Source: Methylorubrum suomiense (GTDB lineage: Bacteria > Pseudomonadota > Alphaproteobacteria > Rhizobiales > Beijerinckiaceae). Taken from it: a stretch of 64,000 nucleotides of DNA. Both the position numbers and the translations under genes were made by a program. The stretch covers positions 496,001-560,000 of the forward strand of contig NZ_BPRE01000001.1 of NCBI RefSeq assembly GCF_022179765.1, written 5' to 3'. Position 1 is the stretch's first letter; each line of letters opens with the position of its first letter. Of the stretch, positions 43,793 through 52,429 are shown one piece after another. The notes under the pieces were generated by a model. That model was not told the origin of the DNA and did no database searches. It saw nothing but the letters and a program-made list of their open reading frames with translations.

Positions 43793-44233
43793 GTGACCGA
43801 AACCCTGTACCCCTGGATCAAGGCCTTTCACGTCGTCGCGGTGATCGCCTGGATGGCGGCGATGCTCTACCTGCCGCGCCTGTTCGTCTATCACGCCGGC
43901 CTCCCGGCGGGCTCGCGGGTGCAGTCCGAGACCTTCAAGGTGATGGAGCGGCGGCTCCTCAAGGCGATCATGACGCCGGCCCTGATCGCGACGTGGCTGC
44001 TCGGCCTCTGGCTCGCGTGGCAGAGCGGCTACTACGCCGCGCCCTGGCTGCACGCGAAGTTCGCCCTGGTGATCGCCATGAGCGGCGTACACGGCTTCCT
44101 CTCCCGCGCGGTCAAGGACTTCGCCGCCGACCGCAACACCCGCAGCCAGCGCTTCTACCGGATCATCAACGAGGTGCCGACGGTCCTGATGATCCTCATC
44201 GTCATATTGGCGATCGTGAAGCCGTGGTCGTGA
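43793..44233 (+). CDS. hemJ: Protoporphyrinogen oxidase HemJ
   Basis: A 146-residue integral membrane protein with four helices and a GTG start. The family signature is present: WIKAFHVVAVIAWMAAMLYLPRLFVYH, with the conserved His, and GLWLAWQSGY, LHAKFALV, FYRIINEVPT. It oxidises protoporphyrinogen IX to protoporphyrin IX, the substrate of the ferrochelatase at 21.4 kb. In many Rhizobiales rho follows; here a small exported protein follows instead. Confidence 0.93.
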   Translation: MTETLYPWIKAFHVVAVIAWMAAMLYLPRLFVYHAGLPAGSRVQSETFKVMERRLLKAIMTPALIATWLLGLWLAWQSGYYAAPWLHAKFALVIAMSGVHGFLSRAVKDFAADRNTRSQRFYRIINEVPTVLMILIVILAIVKPWS

Positions 44234-44339
44234 GTTTTTGAACACGGCGCGCGGCCGAATCGTCCGGCCCGGCGGCACCTCCGGGCCGCTCGCGGGTTGA
44301 CGGCTCAAGCGTGGCCGTTCGCCACCGGGAGACCTTTCG

Positions 44340-44678
44340 ATGCGCGCGCCGATCCTCGCCCTGATGCTGAGTCTCGTGGCCGGCCCGGCCTTCGCCGCGA
44401 GCTTTCCCTGCGCCAAGGCCGAGACGCCGGACGAGCGCGCGGTCTGCGACACCCGCGCCCTCAACGACCTCGATGTCGAGATGGGCGTGCGCTTCGACAT
44501 CCTCAAAGACCTGCTGCCGATGGGCAACCGCACCAAGATGCAGGAGGACCAGGAAACGTGGCTCGCGGATCGTCGCGCCTGCAAGGCGGACGTGGCTTGT
44601 CTGACGGCGGCCTACGAGAGCCGGCTGAAGATCCTCCGCAGCGTGCTGTCGGAATTCGCCAAGCAGGGCGGGCAGTAG
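44340..44678 (+). CDS. LprI-like (DUF1311) exported protein
   Basis: A 112-residue periplasmic protein. Signal peptide MRAPILALMLSLVAGPAFA, then the DUF1311 pattern FPCAKAETPDERAVCDTRAL-LNDLDVEM with Cys in pairs, W-L-DRRACKADVACL, and a helical end. Related LprI proteins inhibit lysozyme; the activity here is unproven. Separate from hemJ by 106 bases. Confidence 0.85.
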   Translation: MRAPILALMLSLVAGPAFAASFPCAKAETPDERAVCDTRALNDLDVEMGVRFDILKDLLPMGNRTKMQEDQETWLADRRACKADVACLTAAYESRLKILRSVLSEFAKQGGQ

Positions 44679-44708
44679 TCCGGCACACCGCGTCATCCCA
44701 TCCGAAGC

Positions 44709-44754
44709 CCCCACCCTGAGGTGCCGCGAAGCGGCCTCAGGATGAAGGGCGGGG
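44709..44754. repeat. Palindromic element, single-hairpin copy
   Basis: CCTGAGG (44715-44721) pairs with CCTCAGG (44735-44741) around a smaller CCGC-gaa-GCGG stem. Shares the CCTGAGGTG core of the 109-131 base elements but lacks the inner arms. It lies between convergent genes (LprI-like and hisG), so it may also end transcripts. Confidence 0.7.
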
Positions 44755-44762
44755 AGACGCCG

Positions 44763-45740
44763 TCAGAGGCGTGCCAGCAGCCGCTCCGCCAGCGGGTTCT
44801 CCGCCTGGAACGCGTAGTCGATCCGGCGCACGGTCACCGCCCGCGCCCCGGCCTGGACCAGCGCGTCGGAGAGGTCGAACACGGCATCGGCCGGACAGCG
44901 CAGGACGATCTCGCCGTCGGCGCCGCGCGGGGCGCCGTAGGGCAGCTCGGCCTCGTGCAGGCCGGCGATGGTGGCCAGATCGATCGCACCGGATTCGGGC
45001 AGGCCGGCGCGCACCTCTCGTGTCGTGCGGGCCCGCTCCTCCGCCGCGATGCGGCCCAGCACGGTGCGGAGCGCCCCGCGGGCGGTCTCGCCCCAGGACG
45101 CCGTGAGCGAGGCCACCAGATTGGCCTCCGAGCGCAGCATCACCCCGTCGTCGAGGATCTTGAGGGCGTTGGCCGCGAGGGTCGCGCCGGTGGTGGTGAT
45201 GTCGACGATGATCTCCGCCGAACCGGAAGCGGGCGCGCCTTCGGTGGCGCCCAGGCTCTCGACGATGCGGTAATCGGCGATGCCGGCCTCGGCGAAGAAG
45301 CGGCGGGTCAGGTTCACGTATTTCGTGGCGATGCGCAGCCGCTTGCCCTGGCGCAGGCGCATCTCGCTCGCGACCTCGTCGAGATCGCTCATGGCGCGCA
45401 CGTCGATCCAGGCCTGGGGCACCGCCACCACGACGCTGGCATGGCCGAAGCCCAGCGGCGTCAGCAATTCCACGCGGGAGGACGGGTCGGGCAGCGTCTC
45501 GCGGATCAGGTCCTCGCCGGTGACCCCGAGATGGGCGGTGCCGCTCGCGAGCTGGCCGGCGATCTCGGAGGCCGAGAGGTAGCGCACCTCGACGCCCGGG
45601 ACACCGGCCAGCGTGCCGCGATACTCGCGCCCGCCCGCCTTCTGGACGAGCTTGAGGCCTGCCCGGGAGAAGAAGGCGGTCGCGTTCTCCTGAAGCCGGC
45701 CCTTGGAGGGAACGGCCAGAACCAGGGGCTGCTCGCTCAT
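44763..45740 (-). CDS. hisG: ATP phosphoribosyltransferase catalytic subunit
   Basis: A 325-residue HisG, the first enzyme of histidine synthesis (ATP plus PRPP). Catalytic core: LAVPSKGRLQENATAFF, VPGVEVRYLSASEIAGQLASG, DLGVTGEDL-type (HLGVTGEDLIRE) and the PRPP loop EIIVDITTTGATLAAN. It is about 90 residues longer than short HisG but is still overlapped with hisZ, which serves short forms. The extra C-terminal part (about 240-325) is alphaproteobacterial in look. Confidence 0.93.
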   Translation of the reverse strand: MSEQPLVLAVPSKGRLQENATAFFSRAGLKLVQKAGGREYRGTLAGVPGVEVRYLSASEIAGQLASGTAHLGVTGEDLIRETLPDPSSRVELLTPLGFGHASVVVAVPQAWIDVRAMSDLDEVASEMRLRQGKRLRIATKYVNLTRRFFAEAGIADYRIVESLGATEGAPASGSAEIIVDITTTGATLAANALKILDDGVMLRSEANLVASLTASWGETARGALRTVLGRIAAEERARTTREVRAGLPESGAIDLATIAGLHEAELPYGAPRGADGEIVLRCPADAVFDLSDALVQAGARAVTVRRIDYAFQAENPLAERLLARL

Positions 45741-46879
45741 GCCGAGGCTCCTTCCGCACACCGGGACAGCCAGAAGGCGCAGCCGACCGCCGGCAGCGGC
45801 ACGGGGCTGCCGAGCTGCTGCAGCAGGCCGTCGTAGCGCCCGCCGCCGACGAGCGTCGGACCGCCGGCCTCTGCCGTCACCTCGAAGATGAAGCCGGTGT
45901 AGTAGTCGAGATTGCGTGCGAAGCCGCCGGAGAAGCGGAACCGCTCGATCGGCAGGCCGCGCGCCGCCATGAAGCCGGTGCGCTCCTCGAACAGGCTGAG
46001 CGCAGCCTCCAGCCCGGCATGCTCCAGCCCCGCCTCGCGGGCGAGGGCGCGGACAGAGGCCGCCGCGGCGTCCGGGTCGCCGCTGATGGCGCAGTAGCGC
46101 TCGATCACCGCGCGGTTGCCCGCGTTCAGACCCGCCCCGCCCTGCGCCTGCGCGGCGGCGCGCGCGAGGAAACGCTCGGCGATGGCGCCCGCGCTGCGCC
46201 CGCCGACCTGCGAGATGCCGGCGATCGACAGAACGTCCTCGACGAAGCCGCGCACGGCGCCGGCATCCTGGCCCTGGATCGCGGCGAGGAGGCCCGCATG
46301 CGGATCCTCGGTCTGGGCATTGTTGGCGACCTCGGCGAGCGGCCGGCCGGCGGCGATCGCCCGCAGGGTCCGGCGCTTGGCGACCGGCGGCACCTGGAGC
46401 GCGTCGAGGAAGGCGTGGGTGAGCCCCATATCGCCGAGCCGCACCGCGGTCTCGGTGCGCCCGAGCAGGTCGAGCCCTTCGAGGGCGAGGCCGATCACCT
46501 CGGCGTCGGCGGCGGGGGTGTCGGTGCGCCCGATCGACTCGATGCCGCCCTGCACGAATTCGTCGGGCTCCCCGGCGGCCAGCCGGAAGACCGGGCCGAG
46601 ATAGCTGTAATCGGCCGTCTCCCCGGGCCTCTGCGCCTGGTGCAGGCGGCAGACCGGAATCGTGAATTCCGGCCGCAGGCAGAGCTCGGCGCCGGTCGAA
46701 TCCTGGGTCACGAAGATGCGGCGGCGGATGTCCTCGCCCGAGAGTTCGAGGAAGGGTTCCACCGGCTGCAGCACCGGCGGCGAGGCCGGCACGTAGCCGC
46801 AGGCCGCGAAATGCGCTCGCAGCCGCTCGTGGCGCACGGCTTCCGCCCCGCTGGGTCCGCCTGCCTCCGGTCTCGTCAT
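45737..46879 (-). CDS. hisZ: ATP phosphoribosyltransferase regulatory subunit
   Basis: A 380-residue HisRS-like paralogue that activates HisG and senses histidine. The class II synthetase motifs are partly kept: VLQPVEPFLELSGEDIRRRIF, LRPEFTIPVCRLH, and RFSGGFARNLDYYTGFIFEV with VGGGRYDGLLQQLG. ATG 46879 has GAGG nearby. It overlaps hisG by four bases. Confidence 0.92.
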   Translation of the reverse strand: MTRPEAGGPSGAEAVRHERLRAHFAACGYVPASPPVLQPVEPFLELSGEDIRRRIFVTQDSTGAELCLRPEFTIPVCRLHQAQRPGETADYSYLGPVFRLAAGEPDEFVQGGIESIGRTDTPAADAEVIGLALEGLDLLGRTETAVRLGDMGLTHAFLDALQVPPVAKRRTLRAIAAGRPLAEVANNAQTEDPHAGLLAAIQGQDAGAVRGFVEDVLSIAGISQVGGRSAGAIAERFLARAAAQAQGGAGLNAGNRAVIERYCAISGDPDAAAASVRALAREAGLEHAGLEAALSLFEERTGFMAARGLPIERFRFSGGFARNLDYYTGFIFEVTAEAGGPTLVGGGRYDGLLQQLGSPVPLPAVGCAFWLSRCAEGASA

Positions 46880-47049
46880 GGGTCCTCGGTCCCGCTTGGA
46901 TCCGAGCCCCCATAGCAACCGCCCGCCCTGTTGGCGACCTGTGGATCAACCGGGGGACCGGCTTTTGACTGCGCAGGGATAACGGCCGGAGATCTTGGGC
47001 CGTGTCGGCTGTGTCCCGAAAGCCGGCGACCACCTTTCGGGCCGCTGCT

Positions 47050-47937
47050 CTACCAGGTCAGCCGCTCGATCACGGCATCGGGCCGCACCGGCTGTGCGGC
47101 GAGCCATTCGGCAATGTCGCCGAGGCTGTGGTGGTCGGCGGTGACGCCGAGTTCCTCGGCGTGGATGCCGCGGGCCACGAGGATCGAGGGGATGCCGTAG
47201 CCCGACGCTCCGGCGATGTCGGTGCGGATCGCATCGCCCACCGCGACGGTGCGGGCGATCTCGGGCGGGTGCGTTCCGTCGAGCTCGCCCGCCATGGCGA
47301 GCGCCGTCTCGTAGACCGGGCGGTACGGCTTGCCGGCATAGACCACCGCGCCGCCGATCGCCTCGTAGGCCTGGGCGATCAGGCCGGCGCAGGGGATGAG
47401 TTTTTTGTCGCGCTCGACCACGAGATCGGGATTGGCGCAGATCATCGGCACGTCGCGGGCCCGGAACTCCGCCAGGGTCTCGCGGTAATCCTCGGCGGTC
47501 TCGGTGTCGTCGTCGAACAGGCCGGTGCAGACGACGCGTTGCGCCTCGTGGCCGGGGACCAGCGTCAGGTCGAGCCCGTCGAAGATCGGCGCGTCGCGCT
47601 CCGGCCCCAGATGGTGCACCCGCTCGCCGGGATGCTCGGCGATCAGCCGCCGGGTCAGGTCGCCGGAGGTGAGGATCGCGTCGTAGGCCTCCCGCGGCAC
47701 GCCGTAGCCGTCGAGAATTGTCTGCACGCCCGGCCAGGGACGCGGCGCGTTCGAGACGAGGATCACCCGCCGCGCCCGCGGCCCCGGCAAGGCTCGGAAC
47801 CGGATCAACGCCTCGCCCGCCGAGACATGGGCGCGGCGCCCGTCATGCAGCACGCCCCAGACATCGCAGAGGATCAGGTCGTAGCGCTCGGCCACCGCCT
47901 CGAAGTGGCGAAGCGTCGGGACGGGGGGCTGGGTCAT
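47050..47937 (-). CDS. HAD-superfamily hydrolase, class IIA (TIGR01459 type)
   Basis: A 295-residue phosphatase-like protein. HAD motif I is ILCDVWGVLHDGR, motif II ILVSNAPRP, motif III with K in YAGKPYRPVYE, motif IV VGDAIRTDIAGASGYG. It resembles the NagD/pyridoxal-phosphatase-like family; substrate unknown. It stands alone between hisZ and the TetR gene. Confidence 0.88.
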   Translation of the reverse strand: MTQPPVPTLRHFEAVAERYDLILCDVWGVLHDGRRAHVSAGEALIRFRALPGPRARRVILVSNAPRPWPGVQTILDGYGVPREAYDAILTSGDLTRRLIAEHPGERVHHLGPERDAPIFDGLDLTLVPGHEAQRVVCTGLFDDDTETAEDYRETLAEFRARDVPMICANPDLVVERDKKLIPCAGLIAQAYEAIGGAVVYAGKPYRPVYETALAMAGELDGTHPPEIARTVAVGDAIRTDIAGASGYGIPSILVARGIHAEELGVTADHHSLGDIAEWLAAQPVRPDAVIERLTW

Positions 47938-48050
47938 GGGAGGGCGATCCGGTCAACGGGACGATTGCGGGCTCTATACCGGTCTTCGTGCCGCGCTGAA
48001 GGCCGCTGCAACGCATCTCTCCCACGTCGTCGCGGCGAAAGCCTGAATTC

Positions 48051-48680
48051 TCACCCCAGAAACCGTCCGACCAGCAGCCGCGCCAGTTCGCGCGGCGCGT
48101 CGGGCGTCAGCACCGCGAGCTTGCCCGAGGTCGAGAGCGAGGCGAGTCCGTGCAGGGCCGCCCACAGGGCCGCCACCGCCCGGCGCCGCTCCGCCGGCTC
48201 GGCGATCAGCGGCGCCAGCACCGCATCGACGCGGCCGACCGGCCGCGCCAGCGCCGCCGCGTACCAGTCCGGGAACGGCTGATCGGGTGCGGCGAGATGC
48301 TCGAACAGCAGGCTCCAGACCCGCGGATCGGCGGCCACGAACACGAGATAGGCATCGGCCAGGGCCAGGGCGTTGTCCCGCGGGGGCCGGCGGGGATCGA
48401 TGACGGCTTCCAATGCCCCGTGCAGGCGTTCCAGCGTGCGGGCATTGACCCGCAGCACCACCTGATCAAGGTCGCCGACGGCGTTGTAGATCGAGTTCGG
48501 CGCGTAGCCGATGGTGCTTGCCAGCCGCCGCATCCCGAGCGCGCGGAAGCCCTCGTGCCGCACGAGACTCTCGGCGGCGCTCGCCACGAGCGCGACGAAG
48601 CCGTCCCGGTCGTGCTCGCCCCGCGGCCCGCTGCTGCGGACGGCCCTTTTGCGAGGGGGCGGTGCCGGTTGATCCTGCAT
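48051..48680 (-). CDS. TetR-type regulator with WHG C-terminal domain
   Basis: A 209-residue regulator. The N-terminal helix-turn-helix is MRRLASTIGYAPNSIYNAVGD (residues about 50-70), and the C-terminal ligand domain has the TetR_C WHG pattern AALWAALHGLASLSTSGKL. It lies next to, and transcribed away from, the LplT/PlsC/ligase gene; between them are two similar 15-base palindromes that could be its operators. Ligand may be a fatty acid or acyl-CoA, by context only. Confidence 0.87.
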   Translation of the reverse strand: MQDQPAPPPRKRAVRSSGPRGEHDRDGFVALVASAAESLVRHEGFRALGMRRLASTIGYAPNSIYNAVGDLDQVVLRVNARTLERLHGALEAVIDPRRPPRDNALALADAYLVFVAADPRVWSLLFEHLAAPDQPFPDWYAAALARPVGRVDAVLAPLIAEPAERRRAVAALWAALHGLASLSTSGKLAVLTPDAPRELARLLVGRFLG

Positions 48681-48713
48681 GGCGGTTCGGGCAGCTCATC
48701 GGCTCGGGCCCGT

Positions 48714-48844
48714 CCCACCCTCACCCCTCATCCTGAGGTGCCCGCGTCAGCGGGCCTCGAAGGAGGGCTCCCGAAGTCTCAGCGATTCCTGGAGGGCTCC
48801 TTCGAGGCTGCTTCGCAGCACTTCAGGATGAGGGTGTGGGTGGG
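48714..48844. repeat. Long composite palindromic element, copy 2
   Basis: 131 bases, outer arms CCCTCATCCTGAGGTG-type from 48714 and complement ending at 48844, inner arms GCCTCGAAGGAGGGCTCC (48754-48771) and its complement (48791-48808). The centre differs from copy 1 (no GGATCGCGCGATCC). It lies between the TetR gene and the operator region. Confidence 0.82.
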
Positions 48845-48888
48845 AAAAGCCGAAAAACGTGCGGGCTCGCACGCCCGGCGGCGATAGA

Positions 48889-48903
48889 TTGCACGTCGTG
48901 CAA
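48889..48903. promoter_or_regulatory. Operator-like palindrome 1
   Basis: TTGCACG-T-CGTGCAA, a perfect 7-1-7 palindrome. A 13-of-15 match lies 49 bases further at 48938. The two flank a plausible minus-10, GATAAT at 48932-48937, for the gene at 49013. Confidence 0.65.
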
Positions 48904-48937
48904 AATCAACCTTGCGGGAGAACCGTACCCAGATAAT

Positions 48938-48952
48938 TTGAACATCGTGCAA
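48938..48952. promoter_or_regulatory. Operator-like palindrome 2
   Basis: TTGAACATCGTGCAA matches site 1 at 13 of 15 positions; the right arm CGTGCAA is exact. It begins directly after the candidate minus-10, the position where a repressor would block transcription start. Confidence 0.6.
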
Positions 48953-49012
48953 AGGCTCGATTTGACGCCCCGCCCGTCGGCGGGCAGTCATGCCGGAAGC
49001 CGGGAGACCACG

Positions 49013-52000
49013 ATGTTCCGCACGCTGATGACGACGCGGCGTTTCGCGCCGCTGTTCTGGTGCCAGTTCTTCTCCGCGTTCAACGACAACTTCCTCAAGA
49101 ACGCGCTCGCGTTGCTGATCCTGTTCCAGGTCAATGCCGAGAGCGGGGAGAAGGGCAGCGTGCTGGTGACGCTGGCGAGCGCCGTGTTCGTCGGCCCGTT
49201 CTTCATCCTGTCGGGCCTCGGCGGCCAGCTCGCCGACCGCTACGACAAGGCGCTGCTGGCCCGCCGCCTGAAATTCGTGGAGATCTTCGCCGCCCTGCTC
49301 TCGGTGCTGGGCTTCTGGCTGCATTCGGTGCCGTTGCTGTTCGGCGCGCTCGGCCTGTTCGGCATCATCGCGGCCCTGTTCGGGCCGATCAAGTACGGCA
49401 TCCTGCCCGACCACCTGCGGCGCGAGGAACTGACCGCGGGCAACGCGCTGGTCGAGGCCGCGACCTTCCTCGCCATCCTGCTGGGCACCATCACGGCGGG
49501 GCTCGCCATGGCCATGGGCGGCCACGCGCTGGGGCTCGGCGCCGGGCTGCTCGGCATGGCGGTCCTGTGCTGGCTCGCCGCCCGGGCGATCCCGAAGACC
49601 GGAGAGGGCGCGCCCGACCTGCGGGTCGATCCGAACATCGCCCGCTCCACCGCCGACCTCCTCAAGGATCTGTGGTCCGACACGCGGCTGTGGCGCGGCT
49701 CGGTGATCGTGAGCTGGTTCTGGCTGGTCGGCGTCGTCGTGCTCTCGCTGCTGCCGACGCTGGTCCGGCAGACACTCAACGGCACCGAGATCGTCGCGAC
49801 CACCCTGCTCGCCATCTTCTCCGTCGGCATTGCGGTCGGTTCGGGCCTCGCCTCCTGGCTCGCCAGCGGGCGCATCGTGCTCCTGCCCACGCCCGTCGGC
49901 GCGGTGCTGATGGGCCTGTTCGGGCTCGATCTCGCCTGGGCGGTCTCGCACGTGCCCCCGCCCGGGGCCGAGCCCATCGGCGCCCTCGACTTCATCACGA
50001 GTGGCTCGGGCCTGCGCATCGCCCTCGACTTCGCCGGGCTCGCCGTGGCGGGCGGCCTCTATGTCGTGCCCTCCTTCGCCGCGGTGCAGGCCTGGACCGA
50101 GAAGGCCAAGCGCGCCCGCGTCATCGGCGCGGTCAACGTGCTCACCGCCGCCTTCATGGTCGGCGGCACGCTGGGGCTCGCCATCCTCCAGGCCGCGGGC
50201 CTCTCGATGGCGCAGCTCCTCGTGCTGGTGGCGGTGCTGAACCTCATCGCCGGCGCCGTCATTCTCAAGACCCTGCCGACGAACCCGCTGCGCGACGCGC
50301 TCTCGATCCTGTTCCGCGCGATCTACCGCCTGGAGGTGAAGGGGCTGGAGAATGTCGAGAAGGCGGGGCCGAACGCGATCGTGGCGTTGAACCACGTCTC
50401 CTTCCTCGACGCGCCGCTGGCGCTGTCGCTGCTCGATCATGATCCGGTCTTCGCCATCGATCACGGCATCGCGCAGCGCTGGTGGGTGAAGCCGTTCCTC
50501 AGCGTCGCCAAGGCGATGCCCCTCGATCCGACCCGGCCGCTCGCGACGCGCACCCTCATCAACGCGGTCAAATCCGGCGAGACGCTGATCATCTTCCCCG
50601 AGGGCCGGCTCACCGTCACCGGCAGTCTGATGAAGGTCTATGACGGGGCGGGGCTGATCGCCGACAAGTCCGGCGCCATGGTGGTGCCGGTGAAGATCGA
50701 CGGGCCGGAGCGCACGGTCTTCTCGCGGTTGAAGCGCGATCAGGTGCGCCGGGCGTGGTGGCCCAAGATCACCGTGACGATCATGCCGCCGGTGCGGCTC
50801 ACGGTCGATCCGGCCCTCAAGGGCAAGAACCGCCGCCGCGCCGCGGGGGCTGCCCTCTACGACATCATGTCGGATCTCGTCTTCGAGACCGCCGACATCG
50901 AGCGCGGCGTCTTCGCCGCCCTCATCGAGGCCGGCGAGCGCCACGGCTGGCGTCGCACCGCCCTGGAGGACCCGGTCACCGGCACGATGCGCTATTCGCG
51001 CCTCGTGATGGGCGCCAACATCCTCGGCCGAAAGCTGCAGGCGCTCCTGCCGGACGCGAAGAAGCCGGTCGGGCTGATGCTGCCCAACGCCAACGGCGCG
51101 GCGGTGACCTTCTTCGCGCTCGCCAGCGCGGGCCGCGTGCCGGCGATGATCAACTTCTCCGCCGGGCCGGCGGCCGTCCTCTCGGCCTGCAAGGCGGCGC
51201 AGGTCGACACGATCCTGACCTCCCGCGCCTTCATCGAGAAGGGCCGGCTCGGCGCGCTCATCGACGGGATCAAGGATTCCGTGCGCCTGATCTACTTGGA
51301 GGACGTGCGGGCGAGCGTCGGCACCGGCGACAAGATCCGGGGCTTCCTGAGCCCCCGCCGCCCGCTCGTCGAGCGCCGGGGCGCGGATCCGGCCGCGATC
51401 CTGTTCACTTCTGGCTCGGAGGGCACGCCGAAGGGCGTGGTGCTGGCCCATCGCGCCATGCTCGCCAACACCGCCCAGGTCGCCGCGCGGATCGATTTCG
51501 GGCCGCGCGACAAGGTGTTCAACGTGCTGCCCGTCTTCCACGCCTTCGGTCTGACGGCGGGCCTCGTGCTGCCGCTGGTCTCCGGCGTGCCGGTCTACCT
51601 CTATCCCTCGCCCCTGCACTACCGGATCGTGCCCGAACTCATCTACGGCTCGAACGCCACCGTCCTGTTCGGCACCGACACCTTCCTCACCGGCTATGCC
51701 AGGATGGCCCATTCCTACGATCTGCGCTCCCTGCGCTACGTCGTGGCCGGTGCCGAGCCGGTGAAGCAGACGACCCGCAAGACCTGGGCGGAGAAGTTCG
51801 GCCTGCGCATCCTGGAGGGCTACGGCGTCACCGAATGCGGGCCGGTGCTCGCCCTCAACACGCCGATGTTCAACCGCTTCGGCACGGTCGGCCGGCTCCT
51901 GCCGGGCATCGAATCGCGGCTGGAGCCGGTGCCGGGCATCGACGAGGGCGGGCGCCTCTCCGTGCGCGGCCCCAACATCATGCTGGGCTATCTGCGCGCC

Positions 52001-52429
52001 GAGAAACCCGGCCAGCTCGAACCGCCGCCGGAGGGGTGGCACGACACCGGCGACATCGTCCGGCTCGACGCCGACGGCTTCATCACCATCCAGGGCCGGG
52101 CCAAGCGCTTCGCCAAGATCGCGGGGGAGATGGTCTCGCTGGCCGGCGTCGAGGCCCTGGCGGCCGAACTCTGGCCCGACGCCCCGAGCGCGGTCGCGGC
52201 GGTGGCCGATGCCCGCAAGGGCGAGCGCCTGATCCTGTTCACCGAAGCGAAGGGCGCCACCCGCGCGGCCTACCAGACCTTCGCCAAGGGCCGCGGCGCC
52301 TCCGACCTCGCCATCCCCGCCGAGGTGGCGGTGCTGGAGACGCTGCCGATGCTGGGCACCGGCAAGGTCGATCAGGTGGGCGTGACGAAGCTGGCGAAGG
52401 AGCGAGCGGCGACGGCGGAGGCGGCGTGA
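49013..52429 (+). CDS. Fused lysophospholipid transporter, acyltransferase and acyl-ACP synthetase
   Basis: A 1,138-residue three-part protein. Residues 1-410 are an LplT-like MFS transporter (ten or more helices, starting FAPLFWCQFFSAFNDNFLKN). About 430-640 is a PlsC-type acyltransferase with NHVSFLDAPLA and IIFPEGRLT. From about 680 to the end is an AMP-forming acyl-ACP/CoA ligase with LFTSGSEGTPKGVVLAHR, EGYGVTECGPVLALN and GWHDTGDIVRLD. In enterobacteria the parts are LplT and Aas; joined they would import lysophospholipid across the inner membrane and re-acylate it. ATG 49013 is preferred to an in-frame start 59 codons earlier, as that would swallow the operator region. Confidence 0.93.
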   Translation: MFRTLMTTRRFAPLFWCQFFSAFNDNFLKNALALLILFQVNAESGEKGSVLVTLASAVFVGPFFILSGLGGQLADRYDKALLARRLKFVEIFAALLSVLGFWLHSVPLLFGALGLFGIIAALFGPIKYGILPDHLRREELTAGNALVEAATFLAILLGTITAGLAMAMGGHALGLGAGLLGMAVLCWLAARAIPKTGEGAPDLRVDPNIARSTADLLKDLWSDTRLWRGSVIVSWFWLVGVVVLSLLPTLVRQTLNGTEIVATTLLAIFSVGIAVGSGLASWLASGRIVLLPTPVGAVLMGLFGLDLAWAVSHVPPPGAEPIGALDFITSGSGLRIALDFAGLAVAGGLYVVPSFAAVQAWTEKAKRARVIGAVNVLTAAFMVGGTLGLAILQAAGLSMAQLLVLVAVLNLIAGAVILKTLPTNPLRDALSILFRAIYRLEVKGLENVEKAGPNAIVALNHVSFLDAPLALSLLDHDPVFAIDHGIAQRWWVKPFLSVAKAMPLDPTRPLATRTLINAVKSGETLIIFPEGRLTVTGSLMKVYDGAGLIADKSGAMVVPVKIDGPERTVFSRLKRDQVRRAWWPKITVTIMPPVRLTVDPALKGKNRRRAAGAALYDIMSDLVFETADIERGVFAALIEAGERHGWRRTALEDPVTGTMRYSRLVMGANILGRKLQALLPDAKKPVGLMLPNANGAAVTFFALASAGRVPAMINFSAGPAAVLSACKAAQVDTILTSRAFIEKGRLGALIDGIKDSVRLIYLEDVRASVGTGDKIRGFLSPRRPLVERRGADPAAILFTSGSEGTPKGVVLAHRAMLANTAQVAARIDFGPRDKVFNVLPVFHAFGLTAGLVLPLVSGVPVYLYPSPLHYRIVPELIYGSNATVLFGTDTFLTGYARMAHSYDLRSLRYVVAGAEPVKQTTRKTWAEKFGLRILEGYGVTECGPVLALNTPMFNRFGTVGRLLPGIESRLEPVPGIDEGGRLSVRGPNIMLGYLRAEKPGQLEPPPEGWHDTGDIVRLDADGFITIQGRAKRFAKIAGEMVSLAGVEALAAELWPDAPSAVAAVADARKGERLILFTEAKGATRAAYQTFAKGRGASDLAIPAEVAVLETLPMLGTGKVDQVGVTKLAKERAATAEAA

